A DNA stretch of 64,000 nt from Singulisphaera sp. GP187 (GTDB lineage: Bacteria; Planctomycetota; Phycisphaerae; Phycisphaerales; SM1A02): positions 1 to 64,000 of the forward strand of contig CAMBXO010000003.1 in NCBI GenBank assembly GCA_945871915.1, read 5' to 3'. A program made the translations under genes and the position numbers. Positions within the stretch are counted from its first letter, which is position 1. The number at the start of each line of letters is the position of its first letter. Below the pieces are notes generated by a model. It saw only the letters and a program-made list of their open reading frames with translations. It had not been told where the DNA came from and did not search any database. Of this stretch, positions 43,890-50,415 are shown piece after piece.

Positions 43890-44556
43890 GCGATGTGTCC
43901 ATGTGTCGACCCATGGTGCCATGAAGCGTGACCACGGCATTTCGCAATCGACTCACTCCATCATCTGAGTCACCCAGAAGAACTGCCGCAGAAATTGGTT
44001 CGCCCACCGTCACAGACAGTTTTTGAAAGAATCGAGGAACCATTCGGGATGACGGCCATGCCGCAAAGGTGCCCCGCACCGCCATGGGGACAACCGGCAC
44101 ATGCGTGCGACGAAGGATCAACGCGACGCCTCGCTGAAATGCCCCCACTGCGCCATCTTCGCTCCGACCACCTTCTGGATACACAGTGATACATCGGCCC
44201 GCCTTTAATTCCTGAATCGCTGCACGAATGGCCGCCATGTCAGAGTGCTCCTTCAGCGGAATGGCACCAACCGATGCGATCAGCTTTCCAAATGGACCTC
44301 GAAACAGAGAATGCCTGGCGAGGTATCCCACCTGCCGATCCTTGGTGGCAATGCCATTCACAATCGGATCAAGATAACTCTGGTGGTTACTGACGAACAT
44401 GACCGCCCCGTGGCGAGGAACTCGATCACTGCCTTGCACTCGCACCTGAAACAGCAAGCGAAGGGTGATTTCGCAGAAGGTTTCCGCGATGTCCCACCAT
44501 CCGGCCAACACAATGCCCCGTCCCGGCGATCGGCGATTGTGGTCCAGGAATCTCAC
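43882..44556 (-). CDS. plsC: 1-acyl-sn-glycerol-3-phosphate acyltransferase
   Basis: A 224-residue membrane-associated acyltransferase of phospholipid synthesis (lysophosphatidate to phosphatidate). Block I is SNHQSYLDP (NHx4D catalytic His/Asp, about 55-63), block III is VYPEGGRSEDG near 115 and block IV is VPVVPMAVRG near 140. The start is set at a GTG that forms a GTGA overlap with the cmk stop; an ATG 24 codons upstream lies wholly inside cmk. It runs cmk-plsC-CCA enzyme with overlaps at each step, so the three are probably translationally coupled. Confidence 0.9.
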   Translation of the reverse strand: MRFLDHNRRSPGRGIVLAGWWDIAETFCEITLRLLFQVRVQGSDRVPRHGAVMFVSNHQSYLDPIVNGIATKDRQVGYLARHSLFRGPFGKLIASVGAIPLKEHSDMAAIRAAIQELKAGRCITVYPEGGRSEDGAVGAFQRGVALILRRTHVPVVPMAVRGTFAAWPSSRMVPRFFQKLSVTVGEPISAAVLLGDSDDGVSRLRNAVVTLHGTMGRHMDTSHG

Positions 44557-45269
44557 GGTCGATCTGTTGCGACTGCCGAGTGCGTCAGCCGTTGCCCAAT
44601 GCGGTTTCGAGCAAGCGACTCCAAGCAATCCACAACGCCCTCAAGATCAAGTTCACTGGTGTCCACCCGCTCCGCACCAATGGGAACACGAAGTGGCCCC
44701 TCACTACGATCCGAATCCGAGCGGTCGCGCGAAAGAATGCCCTGCAGAATTTCTGCTTCCCCCGCAGGACGGCCGCACGCTTTCAATTGCTCGCCCCGAC
44801 GCTGCGCACGCACGATGGGATCGGCATCGAGATAAATGCGTAAGGCTGCGTCTGGAAAGACCACGCTGCCTTGATCACGCCCTTCCGTAACAAGTCGGGG
44901 GTGTTCCATGGCCGCGGCACGCTGCAGCGCAACCATGTGCCGCCTGACTTCCGGGCATGCGGCAACGCGGGACACAATCGCCGTGACATCTGCGTCTCGA
45001 ATGCGATCACTGACATCCCGTGCACCGATCATCAATCGAGGTGGACTGGTGGTCCAGTCAAACCGAGGCGGTTCACGTTCAATGGCCGCTCCGAGTCCTC
45101 GCCCACCATCTGGTGAAAGTTGCTGTTCGATGGCCACGAGTGCAACGGCTCGATACATGGCGCCGGTGTCCAAGAATTCCAGACCAAGCCGCTGAGCCAA
45201 TCGATGCGCCACCGAACTTTTTCCAGTTCCTGCAGGTCCATCGATCGTAATAATGAGGCTTGGAATCAT
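44553..45269 (-). CDS. cmk: Cytidylate kinase
   Basis: A 238-residue CMP/dCMP kinase. The P-loop is IDGPAGTGKSSVAHRLA (about 9-25), the NMP-binding region has LEFLDTGAMYRAVAL (about 30-44), TEGRDQGSVVFPDA lies at about 128-141 and the lid region is RAQRRGEQL near 155. The family TEGRDxGTVVFPxA signature has Ser in place of Thr. The start overlaps the 3' end of the sugar isomerase-like gene by 4 bp. In many bacteria cmk neighbours rpsA; here it precedes plsC. Confidence 0.95.
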   Translation of the reverse strand: MIPSLIITIDGPAGTGKSSVAHRLAQRLGLEFLDTGAMYRAVALVAIEQQLSPDGGRGLGAAIEREPPRFDWTTSPPRLMIGARDVSDRIRDADVTAIVSRVAACPEVRRHMVALQRAAAMEHPRLVTEGRDQGSVVFPDAALRIYLDADPIVRAQRRGEQLKACGRPAGEAEILQGILSRDRSDSDRSEGPLRVPIGAERVDTSELDLEGVVDCLESLARNRIGQRLTHSAVATDRP

Positions 45270-46102
45270 GCGGCTTCCTCTTCTTCCGCAACTGGCTCGG
45301 TCTCGCTCTCTGTTGCATGGAGCGCCTGAACGAGCGCGTCCCTCGCTTTCACAATGGCCTTGATTCCATCCCCTTTTCCCACAAAATCAAGACTCAGCAT
45401 GTTGCTATATCCAACCGCTCTCAGTGTTTCGATACACGATGTAAGGGACCACTCTTCATGTTGACCCTCTGAATTGAATTTCCGAATCTGCGCGATCATG
45501 GCTTGTGCGTACGGTGCGATCCGCCGCAACATGCCACGCAGGTCGCCACTGTCATGTGCATGCTGAAACGAGGCAAGGGCACCGATTCGAAATCCGCCGA
45601 CTCGCTTCACCAAGTCCACCAACGGACTCCCCGACTCAAGCAGGCCACCCGAGGGTTGAAAGAGCAAACTCACATCCCACCGATCGATATCAATCAGCGC
45701 CGCACGAATGCCTTTAGTTGCTCGCTCAAGGTGTGCCACCGAGTCAATGTCTTTCAATTTCAATCCCACGAAGGCACACCCAAGGCGGTTGGCAGCCAGG
45801 GCCACCTTTCGCAATCGGTCCATGGCGGCGAGTTGCTTGGAGTCCGCCCCAGCCAAGTCCACCGCTTCGGTCTCTTGTAACAATAAACACGGGCAACCGA
45901 CTCGGTCTGCTCGGTCTCGAATCTTGTCCAATTCATTCAGGCTCTTGCCTGCAAGCATGTCGGTTGGGAAATTCAACCCTCGCAAATCCAATTCTTCACG
46001 AACAAAGGTTGGAAGATCGTGCAAAGCCAAGGGCGCCTTCGCTCGAACCAGCAGCCCCCGCAGGGACCCGGCCGACAGAGCGATCAGCATGGGGGCTTGC
46101 AT
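45266..46102 (-). CDS. Sugar phosphate isomerase/epimerase-like TIM-barrel protein
   Basis: A 278-residue protein of the xylose isomerase-like TIM-barrel superfamily. The pattern of alternating strands and helices is visible: ELDLRGLNFPTDML near the start, LRKVALAANRLGCAFVGLKL near 100, then VSLLFQPSGGLLESG near 145 and YSNMLSLDFVGKGDG near 240. The last part holds a metal-site-like Asp/Glu. The usual metal-binding His residues are partly missing (FQHAHDSGDLRG near 180 is kept), so activity is uncertain. The acidic tail EPVAEEEEAA is unusual. It is the first gene of the cmk-plsC operon and divergent from gcvH. Confidence 0.78.
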   Translation of the reverse strand: MQAPMLIALSAGSLRGLLVRAKAPLALHDLPTFVREELDLRGLNFPTDMLAGKSLNELDKIRDRADRVGCPCLLLQETEAVDLAGADSKQLAAMDRLRKVALAANRLGCAFVGLKLKDIDSVAHLERATKGIRAALIDIDRWDVSLLFQPSGGLLESGSPLVDLVKRVGGFRIGALASFQHAHDSGDLRGMLRRIAPYAQAMIAQIRKFNSEGQHEEWSLTSCIETLRAVGYSNMLSLDFVGKGDGIKAIVKARDALVQALHATESETEPVAEEEEAA

Positions 46103-46168
46103 GGGGTCACCTGAAAGATAGCACGATGCCGATTCGTCTCTATCATCCCGCCTCCAACAAGGAATCCC

Positions 46169-46549
46169 ATGCCTAGCCCAAAGACTTGCCGTTTTTCAGA
46201 ATCGCACGAATGGTTCCTGCCTGCAGGAACAGATGTCACCATTGGCATTACACAATTTGCTGCCGATGCGCTCACAGATGTGACTTATGTTCAAATGAAA
46301 CCAGTCGGAACAGTCCTGAAGGCGGGCGATTCCGTTGGCGAAGTGGAAAGCGTGAAGACAACCAGCGAGATTTATTCGGCCGTCGCTGGAACCATTACGG
46401 CGATCAATGACGAGGCGGTGCGAGATCCATCATTGCTCAATAGTGATCCGTTTGGTCGCGGATGGCTTGTGAAGATCCACGCTGTTGACCAATCGCCCTT
46501 GTCCACTTTGATGGACGCAGCGACATACGACAAGAACCACACGGCTTGA
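46169..46549 (+). CDS. gcvH: Glycine cleavage system H protein
   Basis: The lipoyl-bearing shuttle protein of the glycine cleavage system, 126 residues. The lipoylated lysine is Lys63 in VESVKTTSEIYSAVAG; ESHEWF at 11-16 and NSDPFGRGWLVKI near 90-102 are typical. The leader has AAGGA about 7 nt before the ATG and a TATCAT box at 46141-46146. The other glycine-cleavage genes (gcvT, gcvP, lpd) are not in this window, so the system is split in this genome. Confidence 0.96.
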   Translation: MPSPKTCRFSESHEWFLPAGTDVTIGITQFAADALTDVTYVQMKPVGTVLKAGDSVGEVESVKTTSEIYSAVAGTITAINDEAVRDPSLLNSDPFGRGWLVKIHAVDQSPLSTLMDAATYDKNHTA

Positions 46550-46642
46550 TGGCTGTGCATCGTCATTGAGCGGTCCTGCGAAAAAAGGAAAACCTCGACT
46601 CGCTCCGGCTCAAGAGAATGGCTTGGCTACAACTCCTCTAAG

Positions 46643-46741
46643 TCAGAAACCCATCGCCCGTGCCAAGATCATTCCAAGGCACAGACTGGTGACTGCCACG
46701 AAGAGATTCTGAACGAGTTTCTTCTGCTGCTGCTGCGACAT
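46643..46741 (-). CDS. 32-residue predicted membrane peptide
   Basis: Minus-strand ORF of 33 codons with an excellent Shine-Dalgarno sequence (GGGAGG, 4 nt before ATG). The peptide starts MSQQQQKKLVQN and continues with a single hydrophobic helix (LFVAVTSLCLGMILARAMGF). A Lys/Gln head and a hydrophobic tail are common in small inner-membrane proteins. A TTGACA hexamer lies about 40 nt upstream (46772-46777), without a clear -10. No function can be named. It stands alone between gcvH and the PEP-CTERM gene. Confidence 0.6.
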   Translation of the reverse strand: MSQQQQKKLVQNLFVAVTSLCLGMILARAMGF

Positions 46742-46851
46742 AGTTCCTCCCTGCGCCGACGAAGTCGACTGTCAACTGTTCAATCAAGGATTGAAATCTG
46801 CAAGGGAAAGATGGAACTTGCGCACATTTTCACCCCGAACAAACCCCCAAA

Positions 46852-46891
46852 ATGACCGACGGCTCCATGGAACATGGAGCCGACTGGTCAT
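46852..46891 (-). terminator. Terminator of the PEP-CTERM gene
   Basis: A long hairpin with outer arms ATGACC/GGTCAT and inner 10-bp arms CGGCTCCATG/CATGGAGCCG around a GAA loop, interrupted by a 2-nt mismatch on each side. In the minus-strand transcript it lies 19 nt after the stop codon at 46911 and is followed by TTTTGGGGGTTTG, a partial U-tract. Confidence 0.75.
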
Positions 46892-46910
46892 ACTTCGTTT
46901 GTTTTCCCGG

Positions 46911-47564
46911 TCAGGCTCGACGACGGCGAACGATGAGTCCTGCCATGCCGATCAGTGCAACTGCACTGGGGGCAGGGACCACGCTGGCAACAAGGCTGTA
47001 TCCGCCTGACAAACCGCTATCAGAGGAAACCCCAGGATTCACGGAGATATCCCAACTCAGGCCGTCTGCCAAGACCGGCAGAATCGTCACAATTCCCGTA
47101 AAACTCAACGATTGACCGGCTTGAATCAGTGCAAACGAATTGCCTAGTGATGGAATAAAGCCACCGAAGAGGGAAATCTCGATATCACCGGCAAAGAACA
47201 CATGGCCTGTCACGATGAACTGGTCGAACTGGGGATCCCCAACTGAAAGCCCGCTATTCAGGCCACTCAACTCAAAGTTCACAGTGCTGTTGTGCCGAAC
47301 CGACATATTCCCATAGACATCAATGATGCCAGGTGAATTTCCAGGCTCGATCCTTACAGCTGTGTTTCCTGTGTCAAAACTGCCGTATTGACCCGACAAA
47401 ATTCGAAGGGTGTCCCCATCGCTGATTGAGCCGCTGCCCATAGCGTCGGCGACTGAATAGAAATCGTTGCCGGTCCCGGTATTGCCAACCACCCACACAT
47501 CTGCGAGCGAGAGTGAGGACAGAGCAAGAACAGACACGGCAGCCAAGGAGGCGGATCGAAGCAT
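46911..47564 (-). CDS. PEP-CTERM sorting-domain protein
   Basis: A 217-residue exported protein, beta-rich throughout. It has a signal peptide (1-21, LAAVSVLALSSLSLA) and the three-part sorting tail at the end: VPAPSA, hydrophobic helix VALIGMAGLIV, then RRRR. Proteins of this type are processed by an exosortase and displayed or released with exopolysaccharide. The central region (about 30-190) resembles the autotransporter-like 'choice-of-anchor' beta-helix proteins (GSISDGDTLRILSG, NSTVNFELSGLNSG). The start has GTGGAG 5 nt upstream. It is followed by a strong terminator, so it is monocistronic. Confidence 0.9.
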   Translation of the reverse strand: MLRSASLAAVSVLALSSLSLADVWVVGNTGTGNDFYSVADAMGSGSISDGDTLRILSGQYGSFDTGNTAVRIEPGNSPGIIDVYGNMSVRHNSTVNFELSGLNSGLSVGDPQFDQFIVTGHVFFAGDIEISLFGGFIPSLGNSFALIQAGQSLSFTGIVTILPVLADGLSWDISVNPGVSSDSGLSGGYSLVASVVPAPSAVALIGMAGLIVRRRRA

Positions 47565-47916
47565 GAGAACTCCACACGTCTCTTAAGACCTTCCACCGAT
47601 TCCACGCAAGAATGCATAGAAACGACACAAGCCCCTTCAGGTAGTCAGGTTTTTCAGTAAGGGAACAAACGGGAACGGGAACCAAGCGCGGTCGCAAGGG
47701 AATTACGAACGCACCGCAATGTAACCCCGATTTGAGCAAGCACAAAATCAATGAGCAAAATATGCCGGACAAATTTCCGAAATTACCAAATCAAAAACAT
47801 AGACCGATAATGTTTTCTACAGCGGATATTGTGACAGAACAGGGCGAAACAGTTTATTTTTCAATCGAGTTTGAATCCGTGGGCTAAGGCCGGACTTCAT
47901 TACAGTGCACAAACGA
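47565..47916. other. AT-rich divergent intergenic region upstream of uvrB
   Basis: 352 nt without a credible gene. The middle (about 47700-47860) is clearly richer in A and T than its surroundings. It must hold the promoters of the PEP-CTERM gene (minus) and uvrB (plus). I saw no hairpin, repeat or SOS-type palindrome that stands out. Confidence 0.5.
47901..47906 (+). promoter_or_regulatory. -10-like element of uvrB
   Basis: TACAGT ends 10 nt before the ATG at 47917. It overlaps the alternative GTG start at 47905, which argues for the ATG. Confidence 0.4.
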
Positions 47917-50013
47917 ATGGCAGGTCGAGAATTCAATCTTGTGTCTCCTTTCAGTCCAACTGGCGACCAGCCAAAGGCCATTGAGCAACTGGTGGAAGGA
48001 CTGGCTTCAGGGAAGAAGTGGCAAACGCTTGTGGGCGCGACCGGAACTGGAAAGACCTTCACCGTTGCCAATGTGATTCAAAGGGTTCGCAAACCAACCC
48101 TGGTGGTGAGTCACAACAAGACTTTGGCCGCTCAACTGTACGAAGAACTTCGATCGCTCTTTCCAAACAATTCGGTGAATTACTTTGTGAGTTATTACGA
48201 CTATTACCAGCCCGAGGCCTACATCCCTCAACGCGACATTTACATTGAAAAGGACGCGAGTCGCAACGACGATCTCGATCGGCTGCGACTGGCGGCGACC
48301 AGTTCCCTGCTCTCACGGGAGGATGTCATTGTTGTTTCAAGCGTGAGTTGCCTGTATGGCCTTGGCAGTCCGACGGAGTACCGCAATCGAGTGATCCATC
48401 TGCATGTCGGGCAGACCATCGATCGCCGCGAGTTCTTTGGGCAGTTGGCGGCCATGCAATACAAGCGAAATGAAATCGATCCGAAACGCGGGAACTTTCG
48501 GGTTCGGGGAGACTGCGTGGAAGTCTTTCCCGCCTATGAACAGACGGCCTTGCGCATCAACTTGTTTGGTGAACAGATCGAACGACTGGAAGTGATCGAC
48601 GCGACCAGCGGTGAGTGGCTCTCCGACGAACCCAAGCTTTTGGTGTTTCCGGCGGTGCACTATGTCATGCCAGAAGACCAGCGAGCCAAGGCCACTGAGC
48701 AAATCCGAATCGATCTTGATGCACGCGTGATCGAACTTCGAAGTCAGGGAAAGTTGCTGGAATCACAGCGGCTGCTGGGTCGAGTGAAGTACGACTTGGA
48801 AATGATTCAGGAAACGGGTTTCTGCAGTGGCATCGAGAACTACAGCCGATACTTTGATGGTCGCAAACCTGGAGAGCGAGCATGGTGCTTGCTGGACTAT
48901 TTCAGCCATGTTCCCGGGCACGCAGCCTCCGACTGGCTGGTGGTAATCGATGAAAGCCATGTCACCATTCCGCAGGTTCGCGGCATGTACTTCGGTGATC
49001 GCAAACGCAAGGAAACGCTTGTGGAACATGGTTTTCGACTTCCGGCTGCGCTGGACAATCGACCGCTGATGTTTGAGGAATTCGTTTCATTGATTCCACA
49101 ATGCATTTTTCTCAGCGCAACCCCGGGACCCTGGGAGCTTGAACAGGGTGAAGGAATTGTTGTGGAACAGGTGATTCGGCCAACTGGGCTCGTGGATCCG
49201 CCCATCCTTCTGCAGCCCGCACGAAATCAAGTTGCTGATCTTGTCGAGCGGGCACGAGAGCGAGCGGCGCTTGGTGAACGAACTCTGGTGACCGCTCTGA
49301 CCAAACGACTGTGCGAGGATCTTGCAACGCACTTGGACAAGAAGGGACTGCGTGTGCGTTACCTCCACAGCGAAATCGAAACCCTGCAACGCCTTGAACT
49401 CCTTCGTGACCTGCGTGAAGGAGCCTTTGATGTGCTGGTTGGCGTGAATCTGCTGCGGGAAGGGCTTGATCTGCCTGAAGTCAGTCTTGTGTGCATTCTG
49501 GATGCAGACAAACAAGGCTTTCTGCGAAGCACCTCGAGCCTGATTCAAACGATGGGCCGGGCTGCACGCAATGCCAACGCCATGGCGGTGATGTATGCCG
49601 ACAAAGTCACGCCTCAAATGCAGTCTGCGATCGACGAAGTGCAACGGCGCCGCACGCGGCAACTGGCCTACAACGCAGAACACGGCATTACGCCCGCAAC
49701 CATCCACAAGTCGATTCGGCGTGGCATTGAACAGGAACTTGCTGCCAACCGTGTTGTTCGCGATTCCGCGGGGTCGGGCAAGCAACGCACCTATGACCGC
49801 GACGAATGGATTGCGGAACTTGAACGCGACATGCTGGCCGCCGCCGGAAACCTTGAGTTTGAGCGAGCCGCCGACCTACGCAACAAACTGGCCAGAGTGA
49901 AATTGCTACCGGACAGTTCCGGACTGAGCGACCTTGCAGACGAATTGGATGATGACGCCAAACGCCCCAGCCGCGCTGGCATGCCAGGGACACGGGGTAG
50001 ACGGAAGGGTTAG
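47917..50013 (+). CDS. uvrB: UvrABC system protein B (excinuclease subunit)
   Basis: The damage-verifying helicase-like subunit of nucleotide excision repair, 698 residues. FSPTGDQPKAIEQLVEGL and Walker A GATGTGKTFTVANVIQ (about 35-50) are at the N-terminus. The beta-hairpin region YYDYYQPEAYIPQRDIYIEK (about 89-108), Walker B DESHVTIPQ (about 338) and helicase motif VGVNLLREGLDLPEV follow. The C-terminal UVR domain (ELERDMLAAAGNLEFERAAD, about 628-647) binds UvrC. The ATG at 47917 is preferred over the GTG at 47905 because of the promoter box. uvrA lies 400 nt downstream on the same strand. Confidence 0.97.
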   Translation: MAGREFNLVSPFSPTGDQPKAIEQLVEGLASGKKWQTLVGATGTGKTFTVANVIQRVRKPTLVVSHNKTLAAQLYEELRSLFPNNSVNYFVSYYDYYQPEAYIPQRDIYIEKDASRNDDLDRLRLAATSSLLSREDVIVVSSVSCLYGLGSPTEYRNRVIHLHVGQTIDRREFFGQLAAMQYKRNEIDPKRGNFRVRGDCVEVFPAYEQTALRINLFGEQIERLEVIDATSGEWLSDEPKLLVFPAVHYVMPEDQRAKATEQIRIDLDARVIELRSQGKLLESQRLLGRVKYDLEMIQETGFCSGIENYSRYFDGRKPGERAWCLLDYFSHVPGHAASDWLVVIDESHVTIPQVRGMYFGDRKRKETLVEHGFRLPAALDNRPLMFEEFVSLIPQCIFLSATPGPWELEQGEGIVVEQVIRPTGLVDPPILLQPARNQVADLVERARERAALGERTLVTALTKRLCEDLATHLDKKGLRVRYLHSEIETLQRLELLRDLREGAFDVLVGVNLLREGLDLPEVSLVCILDADKQGFLRSTSSLIQTMGRAARNANAMAVMYADKVTPQMQSAIDEVQRRRTRQLAYNAEHGITPATIHKSIRRGIEQELAANRVVRDSAGSGKQRTYDRDEWIAELERDMLAAAGNLEFERAADLRNKLARVKLLPDSSGLSDLADELDDDAKRPSRAGMPGTRGRRKG

Positions 50014-50021
50014 ATAGAAAC

Positions 50022-50201
50022 TCAGGCCGGCAGCGAAAGAATGCACTCACCCCGTGGGAGTCGAATTCGCTTCACGCGTTCCCGAAGTATGGCCAAGTCG
50101 GACAGAAGCACAGGCTCGCGAACCGTCTCGCTTGCAATCACCACCGCAACTGTTTGCACAGGTGGTTCGGCAATCGCGATATTTCCTAAATCTGTACGCA
50201 T
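50022..50201 (-). CDS. Possible 59-residue protein between uvrB and uvrA
   Basis: A 60-codon minus-strand ORF beginning MRTDLGNIAIAEPPVQTVAV and ending RIRLPRGECILSLPA. The sequence alternates hydrophobic and charged residues like a real small domain (strand-helix-strand). The segment SDLAILRERVKRIRLPRG is a plausible helix. A TATCGT box lies 12 nt upstream. No family is recognised and there is no Shine-Dalgarno sequence. It is convergent with uvrB, 8 nt from its stop. It could be spurious. Confidence 0.4.
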   Translation of the reverse strand: MRTDLGNIAIAEPPVQTVAVVIASETVREPVLLSDLAILRERVKRIRLPRGECILSLPA

Positions 50202-50378
50202 ATGGAATGGGGGACGATAGGCAAGCCAATGGGACCGAAGTCAAGCCGAGCAGGCCGCTGCTCGAGTGTCACTGCACCTTTCGGGCAGAATGGGTGGAAG
50301 TCTGCACCAAATGAGGGGGTATGCCAGAAAAAGAAAGAAAAAACGGCAAGTTCGCCTTCTTTCCGGACTCTGGAATCG

Positions 50379-50407
50379 CTGACATGCATGGCTTTCGTAC
50401 CTATAAG
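50379..50407 (+). promoter_or_regulatory. Sigma-70-type promoter of uvrA
   Basis: CTGACA (50379-50384), a 17-nt spacer and TATAAG (50402-50407) form the best two-box promoter in the window. The -10 ends 8 nt before the GTG start, so the transcript is probably leaderless. Confidence 0.6.
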
Positions 50408-50415
50408 TTAGGACC

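Noticed and set aside
50054-50314. An 86-codon plus-strand frame between uvrB and uvrA
   Set aside because: No start signals and unusual composition. The 59-codon minus-strand frame in the same place looks more protein-like.
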